Assembly: GCA_015698285.1 (NCBI GenBank)
Contig: CP048685.1
Location: 3,877,501 to 3,921,641 of the forward strand
DNA: 44,141 bases
Source of the DNA: Candidatus Nitronauta litoralis
GTDB lineage: Bacteria > Nitrospinota > Nitrospinia > Nitrospinales > Nitrospinaceae
Direction: 5' to 3'
The notes below the pieces were generated by a model. The model was not told the origin of the DNA. It ran no database searches and saw nothing but the letters and a program-made list of their open reading frames with translations. The translations under genes and the position numbers were made by a program. Each line of letters opens with the position of its first letter. The stretch's first letter is position 1. Below, in pieces: positions 27,374 through 35,829 of this stretch.

Positions 27374-27832
27374 TCAGGCTTTAAGACGCTCAAAAACCAT
27401 CCTGTCCAAAGAAGCTTTTCCACCGCCCCCTATCAATAAAGCTCCACACATGCCGATCATCAACAAGTGATATTCAAATCCTTCACCTTCGTTTTTATTG
27501 GCCCAGTTCATGAAAAACCCGTTTTGCCAATGGGCAACAGTTACCGCCCCAGCCATAACCACGCTGATTCCAAGAGCTGACAAGCGGGTTAAGGCACCTG
27601 CTATTAGAGCCAGGCTGGCGAAAAACTCAACCATAATTACCGTGAATCCCATGATCCAGGGCATCCCCATAGTATCGGTAAAAAACCCCATGGTACCGTT
27701 GAAACCATAGCCACCAAACCAACCCAAAAGTTTTTGAGCACCATGTGGAAACATCACCCCACCTGCAACCAACCTAAGGATCGTTTTATCCCACCCATCA
27801 TCTGTTTCAAAAAGTTGCCGTAATTGTTCCAT
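27374..27832 (-). CDS. DoxX family membrane protein
   Basis: A 152-residue protein with four predicted hydrophobic segments (about 18-35, 55-78, 82-100, 120-140). The family motifs ILRLVAGGVMFPHGAQKLLGWFGGYG and ITALGIS-like (TRLSALGISVVMAGAVTVAHW) are readable, with FFMNW following. DoxX proteins are linked to thiosulfate:quinone oxidoreductase or to unknown redox functions. GGGAGG precedes the ATG. It is a single minus-strand gene. Confidence 0.9.
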   Translation of the reverse strand: MEQLRQLFETDDGWDKTILRLVAGGVMFPHGAQKLLGWFGGYGFNGTMGFFTDTMGMPWIMGFTVIMVEFFASLALIAGALTRLSALGISVVMAGAVTVAHWQNGFFMNWANKNEGEGFEYHLLMIGMCGALLIGGGGKASLDRMVFERLKA

Positions 27833-28129
27833 ACCCGACCTCCCTTAAGGAAAGGCACCTCATATTCAAAAGAACCATTTTTTAATCTATTAATAAAAAC
27901 AGATCATTCCTGCTTTTGAATATCAGAGGAACCTTTTAGGATTGTCAGGCCCCTGTCCTCTTTATATGTAAACGGGATCTTTCCGGAGCCTATTTCGTAA
28001 ACTATCATCTTCGAGATTACCACTAAATTCCCTGATAGAAACAGGGCAAAAATAATTTAAAATAAATACCAATCGCATCCAGGTTTCTTGTTCGAAACTT
28101 ATCTGTCGTTCAATGACCTGGTCCATCGC

Positions 28130-28342
28130 TTAGTTCGACATCGCATCATCCGGGCTCACAGGCATATCACCGAGAACGAGGACCATTTCCTTATCCCCTC
28201 TTTCCCGAACCTGAATACCCTTTCGATGCCGGACTTCAAACATTCGATGAAAATCTTTCATATCAACTGCCACCTCACCGCCCTGATTCTCGATAACTAC
28301 CATGAGGGCCACAATCAGTTTTTCCATTTGTTCATCGTACAC
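28130..28342 (-). CDS. Small protein of 70 residues in two-component operon, unknown function
   Basis: A 70-residue soluble protein starting at GTG 28342, with AAGGAG 8 nt upstream. It opens YDEQMEKLIVALMVVIENQG as one amphipathic helix, then EVAVDMKDFHRMFEVRHR and a strand-like KEMVLVLGDMPV. It has no Cys, signal or membrane segment. It starts 25 nt after the HEFGH membrane protein and is the fourth gene of the kinase-regulator unit. I recognise no family. The ribosome site and spacing support a real gene. Confidence 0.6.
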   Translation of the reverse strand: MYDEQMEKLIVALMVVIENQGGEVAVDMKDFHRMFEVRHRKGIQVRERGDKEMVLVLGDMPVSPDDAMSN

Positions 28343-28366
28343 GTCAAAAACTCCTTTGCATGATTT

Positions 28367-29020
28367 TTATTGTAGTTGAGCGTTACGCGTCAACAAACAG
28401 CGCCACCCAAGCCAGAGCCAGGCCCAGAACATTCCAATCCAGCCCAGAGCACTGGTCACCGCTGCTATTTTTTTTGCACTTAGAATACAATCCCATCTCA
28501 AAAACAGATTACGCCAGTCGTGCGCTTCCAGTCCCAACCCACCAATGAGTTGTAGTTTAAGATCGATAGCATCTGCCATGTATACAGCAACATCCAGAAA
28601 ATTTTCAAAGAACCAGAAACATCCGACAGCAAACCCCAGACTGTCCCGCTTTTTCCAAAACGCCACCGTTACCACCAGAGGGATTCCCAACTGTCCCAGG
28701 GTTCCTCCCAGAATCCCTATAGTGTCACCAAATAATGAAAATGCAGGATGGCCAAATTCGTGGAATACCAGATTCACATTGTGAAGCATCATAATAACAA
28801 ACGACCTACCCGTAATCGGATTATGGTTCGCCAGGAGGTAAACCATATAAAAGAACATTCCGGTAGTAAGGCCATATGTCAACCGAGAGACTGGCTTCCA
28901 GTCACTGCCATCCCAGTCTTCATTTAATGGGTAACGGTTGTCAGACCGTTCACCAAACTCAAGGAAATCACCTGGAGAGTCTTGCTGCTTTTTTCGAAAT
29001 CGTTTGCGGGGAATAGGCAT
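28367..29020 (-). CDS. Membrane protein with HEFGH zinc motif, M50-like
   Basis: A 217-residue protein. A charged cytoplasmic N-terminus (1-45) is followed by hydrophobic segments at about 50-66, 73-86, 100-122, 128-146 and 190-208. HEFGH at 87-91 is the HExxH zinc/catalytic motif found in M50 and related intramembrane peptidases. The second-ligand motif (LDG or NxxPxxxxDG) is not seen, so protease activity is uncertain. It starts 7 nt after the response regulator and may act in the same signalling pathway. Confidence 0.68.
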   Translation of the reverse strand: MPIPRKRFRKKQQDSPGDFLEFGERSDNRYPLNEDWDGSDWKPVSRLTYGLTTGMFFYMVYLLANHNPITGRSFVIMMLHNVNLVFHEFGHPAFSLFGDTIGILGGTLGQLGIPLVVTVAFWKKRDSLGFAVGCFWFFENFLDVAVYMADAIDLKLQLIGGLGLEAHDWRNLFLRWDCILSAKKIAAVTSALGWIGMFWAWLWLGWRCLLTRNAQLQ

Positions 29021-29027
29021 GGCGAGC

Positions 29028-29744
29028 TCAGGAGTCGGCCCTGAACTGATAACCCTTTTCCCGGACCGTTAAGATATATTCCGGCTTTTGTGGTTTCTTT
29101 TCAAAATACTTACGCAATCGTGAAATAAAATTGTCCAGAGTCCTGGTTTCAGTATCCGGTCTGAAGCCCCATACTTTTTCCAAAAGCTCTTCCCGGCTAA
29201 CAACCTCTCCGCGCTTCGATATCAAAAGATTCATGATCATGGCTTCTTTCTGGGTGAGAATAAATTCACCGGACACCCCTTGGGCCTGCCCGGTTCCAAA
29301 ATTCACCCACTTATCATCAAATTCAAACTTGTCTTCTTCGCGAACGGGTTCTTTATACCAGTCTCCGCGTCGCAGGATCCCCTTGACCCTCAACAACAGC
29401 TCCGGAAGATGAAAAGGTTTGGTGAGGTAATCGTCTGCACCTGCCTCAAGCCCTGATGCTCTGTCTTCATCAGCCGATCGGGCAGTCAACATCAAAACTG
29501 GAAAACGGACATCATTTTTACGAATGGTCCGAACCACTTCCAGTCCTCCGAGCTTTGGCAACATGAGGTCGAGGATCATCATATCGAATCCACCTGTTTT
29601 ATAACCTTCCAGAGCCAGGTCACCATCTCCGGCCAATTCCACATCATAACCTTCCCGAGTCAGGTTAAACTTCAATCCCTTGGCCAGATGCGCCTCGTCT
29701 TCTACGACCAGAATTCGCTTCTTCTTGATTTCTATGGATTCCAT
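29028..29744 (-). CDS. OmpR/PhoB-type response regulator
   Basis: A 238-residue DNA-binding regulator. In the receiver domain (about 10-125), acidic VVEDEA, phospho-acceptor Asp59 in MMILDLMLPK, MLTARS and Lys109 in YLTKPF are intact. The winged-helix domain ends in the family pattern RTLDNFISRLRKYF...ILTVREKGYQF. It lies 9 nt after the histidine kinase and is co-translated with it. The target genes are unknown, though the divergent desaturase promoter is a candidate. Confidence 0.95.
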   Translation of the reverse strand: MESIEIKKKRILVVEDEAHLAKGLKFNLTREGYDVELAGDGDLALEGYKTGGFDMMILDLMLPKLGGLEVVRTIRKNDVRFPVLMLTARSADEDRASGLEAGADDYLTKPFHLPELLLRVKGILRRGDWYKEPVREEDKFEFDDKWVNFGTGQAQGVSGEFILTQKEAMIMNLLISKRGEVVSREELLEKVWGFRPDTETRTLDNFISRLRKYFEKKPQKPEYILTVREKGYQFRADS

Positions 29745-29753
29745 AAAACTTTT

Positions 29754-30794
29754 TTAATTTCCTGCTCTGCCCGCCCCGGCCGGGTTTGTGATTGAAACTC
29801 TTTTGAAAGGCGTTTTCAATGTTTCCCACCAGGAAAGTGCGGGGACACCACTAAGTGGCAAGGACACTGTAAACGTCGATCCTTTGTCCTTACCGTCACT
29901 GGTGACATTGATAGATCCGCCATGATTTTTCACAATTTCACTGGAAATATAAAGCCCGAGGCCAGCCCCTACAATGTTCTGGGTTTCCGGCTTTGAAACA
30001 CGATAGAACTTGCGGAAAATCCGTTTTATTTCCTTCTCATTGAGACCAATCCCCCTATCTTCAAAAGCGATGTGACAGAATCTGCTGTCGGCACCAAGAC
30101 GAACGGTCACCGAAGCATCCTTGGTCTCCAGGGTATATCGCAATGCGTTGCTCATCAGATTATTAAACACCATTCGCATGGAACGCTGGTCCATCATGAT
30201 AGTGGGAACGGGAGTAAAATCACAGATGAGGTCAATCTTGTTTTCACGGAATTGCGGCTTATGCACTTCCACTACCTCTTCCAGAAACACCTTCAGATCT
30301 ACTGCCTGGAATTCGTTCTGCATATTCTTTGGATCAGGGTGGCTTGCGCGCAGTATATTTTCAATGAGACCGGAAAGACGCTCCGTATCGTTCAGCATGG
30401 TTTCGACAAAATCGCGCGCCTCCTCTCGTGACACATCATGGTATTTCAGTGTTTCCAGATATAGCTGGATAGAGGCAAGCGGAGATTTCAACTCATGAGT
30501 CATGCTGGAAACGAAATTGCTCTGCAACTGGTTAAGCTTGGCCTGCTTGTTCCAAAACAGAAAGATTACGTAAAATCCCCCTAGAATCAGAATCATCAGG
30601 AAGCAACCTTCGAGCAAAACAACCCAATTCAAATCAGTGGCAAACAGACCAGGTTGAAGCCTTTCAGCAAACGCCTTAAAATCCTGGCGATTCTTGAGAT
30701 ACCACCGAATCCAGATAGCCATAAGTATAATCCAGGCAATCTGCACTCCAATAAATATGATGATTGGATGAAAAATGGTTTTTATCTTATTCAT
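29754..30794 (-). CDS. Sensor histidine kinase
   Basis: A 346-residue inner-membrane kinase. Two membrane segments (about 11-33 and 57-80) frame a very short external loop of ~25 residues, so it has no periplasmic sensing domain and probably senses the membrane or a partner protein. The H box is SSMTHELKSPL with His100, then the N box NNLMSNALRYT, G1 box EDRGIG and G2 GAGLGLYIS. There is no HAMP domain. It is the first gene of a kinase-regulator-HEFGH protein-small protein unit. Confidence 0.94.
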   Translation of the reverse strand: MNKIKTIFHPIIIFIGVQIAWIILMAIWIRWYLKNRQDFKAFAERLQPGLFATDLNWVVLLEGCFLMILILGGFYVIFLFWNKQAKLNQLQSNFVSSMTHELKSPLASIQLYLETLKYHDVSREEARDFVETMLNDTERLSGLIENILRASHPDPKNMQNEFQAVDLKVFLEEVVEVHKPQFRENKIDLICDFTPVPTIMMDQRSMRMVFNNLMSNALRYTLETKDASVTVRLGADSRFCHIAFEDRGIGLNEKEIKRIFRKFYRVSKPETQNIVGAGLGLYISSEIVKNHGGSINVTSDGKDKGSTFTVSLPLSGVPALSWWETLKTPFKRVSITNPAGAGRAGN

Positions 30795-30862
30795 AACCCG
30801 ATTTTAACATTTTCGAGGCCTCAAAACCCGCCCCCAAAAATGGCCCAAAACATTGATTATTT

Positions 30863-30888
30863 AAAATGTTACATAAGTTTTACATTTT
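30863..30888. promoter_or_regulatory. Inverted repeat between divergent kinase and desaturase genes
   Basis: AAAATGTTAC and TTTACATTTT form an imperfect inverted repeat (8 of 10 positions match) around ATAAGT. It is 69 nt from the kinase start and 87 nt from the desaturase start, and partly overlaps a possible TTGCAC -35 element toward the desaturase. It is a candidate operator; the regulator is not known. Confidence 0.45.
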
Positions 30889-30974
30889 GCACAACCATCT
30901 CCGTGTAACCTTGTAATGCAAGGATCGTGTTGGAACCCTTATTCCAAAATTTTTGACGAAAGGTTTTTCAAGTT

Positions 30975-31862
30975 ATGGCCGATTTACCAAACATTCACCT
31001 AAAAACCCAATTGTCCAAAATTAACGTGGCATTCTTCACCGGCCTGCATCTGGCTGCGTGTCTTGCTTTTTTGCCTCAGTTTTTCTCCTGGTCCGCTGTT
31101 GGGGTCATGTTTTTACTCTATTGGATGACAGCTTCCTTAGGCATTTGTCTGGGTTTCCATCGCTATCTGACACATCGAAGTTTTGAATTACCCAAATACG
31201 TTGGCTATTTCTTTGCACTATGTGGCACCCTGGCGTGTCAAAACGGTCCCACCAAATGGGTGGCGCAGCACAGAATGCATCATGCAAACTCTGATCAGCC
31301 AATGGATCCTCATAGTATGCAATACGGATTTTTCTGGGCACATTTTCAGTGGATGATCTACAAAAACCATTATGACGACCCACAAAAGATATATGCACAT
31401 TCCAAAGACCTGCAGGGCGATCCTTTCATAAAGTTTCTCGATAATAACTTTCTTAAATTGCAGGGTGTTCTTGCCTTGATCCTGTTTGCCGTCGGGGGTT
31501 GGTCATTTGTTATCTGGGGAATATTCGTCCGGTTAGTTGTCGCCTACCACTCAACCTGGTTCGTCAACAGCGCGGCTCACACCTTTGGATATCGAAACGT
31601 TAAACTGGAAAACGACCTCTCTACCAATTGTTGGTGGGTCGGACTTATCGCCTGGGGCGAAGGCTGGCACAATAATCACCACGCATTTCCAAGCTCTGCC
31701 CGGCATGGTTTACGGCCTTGGGAAATTGATTTCACCTGGATGGCAATCTGGGTCTTGAAAACTTTGGGACTGGCTAAAAATATCAAGGTCGCCGAATTGC
31801 GACGCGATGAAGAGCAAGACGAAAAATTCTTCCTGGGAGAAATCGTCAAGAAGGCTGCGTAG
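30975..31862 (+). CDS. Acyl-CoA/acyl-lipid delta-9-type fatty acid desaturase
   Basis: A 295-residue membrane di-iron desaturase. All three histidine boxes are present: HRYLTH (62-67), HRMHH (99-103) and HNNHH in GEGWHNNHHAFPSSA. Hydrophobic segments surround them, and the length matches bacterial DesC/stearoyl-CoA-type enzymes. It introduces a cis double bond in fatty acyl chains, adjusting membrane fluidity, for example in the cold. It is a single gene with a bidirectional terminator, transcribed away from a two-component system. Confidence 0.94.
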   Translation: MADLPNIHLKTQLSKINVAFFTGLHLAACLAFLPQFFSWSAVGVMFLLYWMTASLGICLGFHRYLTHRSFELPKYVGYFFALCGTLACQNGPTKWVAQHRMHHANSDQPMDPHSMQYGFFWAHFQWMIYKNHYDDPQKIYAHSKDLQGDPFIKFLDNNFLKLQGVLALILFAVGGWSFVIWGIFVRLVVAYHSTWFVNSAAHTFGYRNVKLENDLSTNCWWVGLIAWGEGWHNNHHAFPSSARHGLRPWEIDFTWMAIWVLKTLGLAKNIKVAELRRDEEQDEKFFLGEIVKKAA

Positions 31863-31916
31863 CCCGGTCTCAGTAACTTTTTATTGCACTAAAGAAAAAT
31901 AGTATGATTTTTTCTA

Positions 31917-31950
31917 AAAAGCCCTGGACGAATTGTCCAGGGCTTTTTTT
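31917..31950 (+). terminator. Bidirectional rho-independent terminator
   Basis: AAAGCCCTGGAC and GTCCAGGGCTTT form a 12-bp stem around a short loop. On the plus strand a T-run follows; on the minus strand TTTTTAGAAAAAA follows. It serves the desaturase and the convergent DUF2797 gene. Confidence 0.93.
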
Positions 31951-31957
31951 GTTTCTG

Positions 31958-32767
31958 CTAGTCGTCAAACTTAAACCTCAAATGATATCCGCCATATTTC
32001 CTTAAATTAATTACCTTCTTCTCCAGGATCAGGTATTGGCCCTTGATGCCAGTCAACCGGTCTGTAAACGCTGGTTCTTTATCGAGGTTATGGCTCGATA
32101 TTTTTGCAGGTGTCGTTTGAACCGGATAACTCAATCTCTGAACATTTTCATCCTGAACCAGATACTGCTGGAGATCCACAGGGACCCATTGGATCACCTT
32201 GTTCCGCCAATCGATCAGATCAACTTCCTCGACCTCTCCTTTTAGCATTTTACGCCAGTTGGTTTTATCCGCCATGTGCTTTGCCAACGCCACTTCAATC
32301 TGACCTGCCAATTTTCGTTCCGGTGTTTTTGCGATGATAAGTCCTTCCACAGCCCCCTGGTCAATCCAGCGAGACGGAATATTCCAATGCCGGGTCACCC
32401 CAACCTTCACACCTGAAGTGAGCGAAAGGTATACAAAATGATCAACGTTACAGTATTCACTCCAGAACTTCTTTGAGGCTTCATTACCATTCTCATGCTC
32501 ACAAAGTTCGGGCCGAACGGAACACATCTCGTTTTCCGGCAGGTCCCGGCTGCAGGGAAAACAATAACCCTGGTCATATGTTTTTTTAATTTTCCGGCCG
32601 CATTCGACACAGGTGATTGTGCCTTCGAATTCCAACGTCAGCATCCTTCCGATCTGTGAAGACACTTCCCGGCGCTTTTCATCCAGGCTCAGAAAATACT
32701 GGATAGGCTCGGCGAAATCATGCTCCATTTTTCGGAGCTGGCCAGAGTAAATTACAGATTCAGTCAT
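31958..32767 (-). CDS. DUF2797 family protein
   Basis: A 269-residue soluble protein. A zinc-ribbon-like region (about 53-90) has CVECG, CFPC and further Cys in CSVRPELC. A GIY-YIG-like core follows (HFVYLSLTSGVKVGVTRHWNIPSRWIDQGA), ending in KIKGQY-like ITGIKGQYLIL. Both fit the DUF2797 family, whose function is unknown and which has been compared with nucleases. It appears monocistronic, with a bidirectional terminator beyond its stop. Confidence 0.82.
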   Translation of the reverse strand: MTESVIYSGQLRKMEHDFAEPIQYFLSLDEKRREVSSQIGRMLTLEFEGTITCVECGRKIKKTYDQGYCFPCSRDLPENEMCSVRPELCEHENGNEASKKFWSEYCNVDHFVYLSLTSGVKVGVTRHWNIPSRWIDQGAVEGLIIAKTPERKLAGQIEVALAKHMADKTNWRKMLKGEVEEVDLIDWRNKVIQWVPVDLQQYLVQDENVQRLSYPVQTTPAKISSHNLDKEPAFTDRLTGIKGQYLILEKKVINLRKYGGYHLRFKFDD

Positions 32768-32860
32768 ATAGGTTTGTTGGTTTATTGTTTGGGGAGATTA
32801 AAAGAGAAAAAAGTTCAAGGCCATTGAACCCACAAAAAAGGTATTCCGTTGCCTTTCGGG

Positions 32861-33580
32861 CTAGGCCCCCATGAGGCGAAACCACTCTTCCAGACTATTG
32901 ACGTTAAGATAATAATTTGAACTTCGCACTGTACCCATCGGGGCCGACCCTTTTCCCCCATAATTGTGACCGGGATACAGCACAACTTCATTTTGAATCT
33001 TGGTCAATCGCTTGGTCAGGGTATGATACAAGGTTTCGCTGTCGCCCCCGGGAAGATCAACCCGCCCGCACCCTTGCAGGAACAGCGTATCGCCCGCAAT
33101 CAATCCATCTTCAACTCGAAAACATTGTGAACCGGGTGTATGACCTGGAGTATGCAGGCAACTTATTTCAATGTTGCCAATCTTTAATTTGTCTTCGCTA
33201 TCGACTGACTTTAAATCAGTGTCTGAAAGCCCAGTCACTTGCTTCACCCCTTCTGCCTCATGTTTGTTTACATACACCGGCACCGGATTCTTTTCCATCA
33301 ACCGGGGAAGGCCGATGATGTCCATACCAAAAATATGTCCCCCTACATGGTCTGGATGATAGTGTGTTACCAACGCACCGGTCAGCTTCATCTCATCCTC
33401 TTCCAGGATTTTAAGCAATCCGTCAACATCCCACGCGGGGTCCACAACCATGCATTCGCGCGTATCACGATCCCCGATCAGATAAATAAAATTTGCCATG
33501 CTGCGGGCGCTGGGGTCAGATTGCGCAACGTCAACCCCAGTTAACAGTTGTTTGAAATAAAACCGATCGTTATCCCCCAC
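32861..33580 (-). CDS. Metallo-beta-lactamase-fold hydrolase (glyoxalase II-like)
   Basis: A 239-residue protein. The metal motif is THYHPDHVGGH with His73, His75, Asp77 and His78. HTPGHTPGS, AGDTLFLQGCGRVDLPGGD and VLYPGHNYGG give the remaining ligands and the glyoxalase II/ETHE1 pattern. It probably hydrolyses a thioester or acts on a sulfur compound. It starts 14 nt downstream of the S1/P1 nuclease stop, so the two may be co-transcribed. Confidence 0.88.
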   Translation of the reverse strand: MGDNDRFYFKQLLTGVDVAQSDPSARSMANFIYLIGDRDTRECMVVDPAWDVDGLLKILEEDEMKLTGALVTHYHPDHVGGHIFGMDIIGLPRLMEKNPVPVYVNKHEAEGVKQVTGLSDTDLKSVDSEDKLKIGNIEISCLHTPGHTPGSQCFRVEDGLIAGDTLFLQGCGRVDLPGGDSETLYHTLTKRLTKIQNEVVLYPGHNYGGKGSAPMGTVRSSNYYLNVNSLEEWFRLMGA

Positions 33581-33593
33581 AGACTTCTCCTGT

Positions 33594-34421
33594 TTATGGT
33601 TTCAAAGTTTTATTGAGTAAATCCGCCAAACGGACACCGGCCTTTTTTAGCTGGAGCTCAACGGCTTGCTCTCCTGCCTTAAGGTAATGTCTGGATAATT
33701 CACCCTGGTCGTTTAACTCAAGTGGATACCCCTGGTGTACTGCCAGTTTTCGCGATTCATTGGCCCATTCCACCAAACGGCGTGCCCCCCATTCCAGAGC
33801 ATTTTCTTTCTGGATACTGGCAGACAATTTCGCTGCGTATTTTACCAGAGATTGGCCCTGAGTATGGATGAGATCATGATCCCATACAGCATGCAGATTT
33901 GTCCTTTCCCCACTCACCATCACTTTTATTGTATTCCCCCCGCGATCCGCCGCATTTCCCATATGCAGGGGTTGATGAATATCTCCCACAAAATGCACCA
34001 GGAACATGAAAGCCTCTTTTCGTTTTCTTCCAACAACGGAGGGGTTTAATAACTCTTCCCTGAAGAAGTGGGTTTTCTCTATAACGCACTCACCGTGAGG
34101 GCAGTCCCGTTGCTGCAAATATAATAACTCCCCTTCTGCAATATTACAGTAATGCCACGGGCGGGTTTCCCTACGGTCACTCTTGATCTGGTCTGCCCAA
34201 TTGGCGACATCCGCGAGATGCTTTATGCTAAACTCGTCCTGGATGGCTTGCCAGATTTCCGGTTTAAGGCGTTCCTCGGCAATCTGAGCAATAATGCGAT
34301 GCCCTTGCGGCCCCCAGGCCCAAACCTGAGCAGGAAAAGCTGATGCCAATAAGACCACAAAGCACCCTGCAATATATAGGAACCTGACTATTCTCGTATG
34401 CCGGATTTTTTCAAAAGGCAT
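33594..34421 (-). CDS. Secreted S1/P1-type zinc nuclease
   Basis: A 275-residue protein. The signal peptide (hydrophobic 12-30) ends ...QVWA, so cleavage after Ala35 would leave Trp36 as mature residue 1, as in P1 nuclease, where its N-terminus binds zinc. WGPQGHR, DVANWADQIK, HYCN, HFVGDIHQPLHMG and NLHAVWDHDLI provide the trinuclear zinc ligands. The family cleaves single-stranded nucleic acids and removes 3'-phosphates, which may help scavenge phosphate. It is divergent from plsC with only 33 nt between starts. Confidence 0.93.
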   Translation of the reverse strand: MPFEKIRHTRIVRFLYIAGCFVVLLASAFPAQVWAWGPQGHRIIAQIAEERLKPEIWQAIQDEFSIKHLADVANWADQIKSDRRETRPWHYCNIAEGELLYLQQRDCPHGECVIEKTHFFREELLNPSVVGRKRKEAFMFLVHFVGDIHQPLHMGNAADRGGNTIKVMVSGERTNLHAVWDHDLIHTQGQSLVKYAAKLSASIQKENALEWGARRLVEWANESRKLAVHQGYPLELNDQGELSRHYLKAGEQAVELQLKKAGVRLADLLNKTLKP

Positions 34422-34454
34422 GGGTAAACCAACCTCAAATCTTAATCGCTACAC

Positions 34455-35189
34455 TTGAAGACCTTGATTTCAGCCTATCATACCACCCGCTTCTGGGTTG
34501 TCATCACACTGCTTTCACTGGTTCTGGGAACGGCAGCCGTCACCGCGCGGTTGTTCGATCCAACTGGAAATACCTCCCATAAAATATCCGCACTTTGGGC
34601 CAGGCTGCTTTGTGTGTGGAACGGAGTCCAGGTGGAAGTGGAAGGACTTGAACACGCCCATTCCGACCGAGCCCAGGTGTTCCTGGCCAATCACCAAAGC
34701 TTTTTCGATATTTTTGCGCTCGCCGGATTCCTGCCCGTCCAACTTCGCTGGGTCGCCAAGGCCAGCCTGTTTCGGATACCCTTCGTCGGTTGGTCCATGC
34801 ACGCATCTGGATATATTTCAGTGCAACGCGATGACCGCAAAAACGCGTACCAGGCTTTCATGGCATCGGTGGAAAAATTAAAATCAGGGGCATCCATTGT
34901 GATTTTCCCCGAGGGAACCCGATCCAAAGACGGGAACATTGGTGAATTCAAAAAAGGAGGCACCCTGCTCGCAAGTCGCGCGGGAGTGCCCATTGTGCCG
35001 GTAACCCTTATCGGGACAGGTGGAATCATCCCAAAAGGCAGCACCGCAGTGCACCCGGGAAAAGTCAGAATCATTCTTTCACCGGAAATTGATCTTGAAA
35101 CGGCAAAAAACCAGAAGGAAAGCGAACTGCTACAGAAAATAAGAGAAACCATCTGCCAAAATTTTGAATCAAAACAAATATCAAAATAG
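34455..35189 (+). CDS. plsC: 1-acyl-sn-glycerol-3-phosphate acyltransferase PlsC
   Basis: A 244-residue membrane-bound acyltransferase that makes phosphatidic acid. The HX4D motif is NHQSFFD (His80, Asp85), followed by ISVQRDDRKN, the FPEGTRS substrate motif (151-157) and VPIVPVTLIGTGGIIPKG. An N-terminal membrane helix spans about 12-32. It starts at TTG. The 33-nt gap to the divergent nuclease is tight for two promoters. A nitroreductase gene follows 17 nt later, probably in the same transcript. Confidence 0.94.
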   Translation: MKTLISAYHTTRFWVVITLLSLVLGTAAVTARLFDPTGNTSHKISALWARLLCVWNGVQVEVEGLEHAHSDRAQVFLANHQSFFDIFALAGFLPVQLRWVAKASLFRIPFVGWSMHASGYISVQRDDRKNAYQAFMASVEKLKSGASIVIFPEGTRSKDGNIGEFKKGGTLLASRAGVPIVPVTLIGTGGIIPKGSTAVHPGKVRIILSPEIDLETAKNQKESELLQKIRETICQNFESKQISK

Positions 35190-35206
35190 ATTTTCCGGAG
35201 ATCCCC

Positions 35207-35812
35207 ATGGACACATTTGACGCAATTTACCAAAGACGGGCTATCAAGCACTTTGATCCTGACCACAGGTTAACACCGGTCGAAGAAACAAAACTACTGG
35301 AAGCAGCCATCCAGTCACCGACCAGTTTCAATATTCAGCACTGGCGGTTTGTCGTTTTGCGGGACTCTGAACTACGCGCAAAAATCCGCAAGGAGCATGG
35401 TAATGATCAGGCCCAGATGACGGATGCATCCTTACTCATAGTGATGACGGCGGATACAAAAGCCTGGGCAAAAAACCCGGAACGCTACTGGGCCAATGCC
35501 CCTAAAGAGGTGTCTGATTTACTGGTGGGATGGATGGGTCCCTTTCACGAGGGCCGGGACTGGCTACAACGCGATGAAGCCCAAAGGTCGATAGGAATGG
35601 CTATGCAGACTCTGATGTTGTCCGCCAAAGCAATGGGCTACGATTCCTGCCCGATGATCGGGTACGACATTGAGGCTGTCGCAAAACTCATCAATCTGCC
35701 TGAGGATCACGTGATGGGTGCGATGGTGGCTATTGGCAAAAAGACGAAAGACTCCTGGCCCAAGCCGGGCCAGTTACCTTTAAATGATGTCGTGATTGAA
35801 AACGGATTTTAG
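35207..35812 (+). CDS. Nitroreductase family flavoprotein
   Basis: A 201-residue FMN-binding protein. RRAIKHFDPDHRLT and QSPTSFNIQHWRFVVLRD are the FMN-contact N-terminus, GMAMQTLMLSAKAMGYDSCPMIGYD is the core helix and loop, and MVAIGKK is the C-terminal strand. The family reduces nitro- or quinone compounds with NAD(P)H. The substrate cannot be inferred. The ribosome site TTTTCCGGAG precedes the ATG. It converges on the peroxiredoxin-like gene, 17 nt apart. Confidence 0.92.
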   Translation: MDTFDAIYQRRAIKHFDPDHRLTPVEETKLLEAAIQSPTSFNIQHWRFVVLRDSELRAKIRKEHGNDQAQMTDASLLIVMTADTKAWAKNPERYWANAPKEVSDLLVGWMGPFHEGRDWLQRDEAQRSIGMAMQTLMLSAKAMGYDSCPMIGYDIEAVAKLINLPEDHVMGAMVAIGKKTKDSWPKPGQLPLNDVVIENGF

Positions 35813-35829
35813 AAAGTATTGGAGACGGT

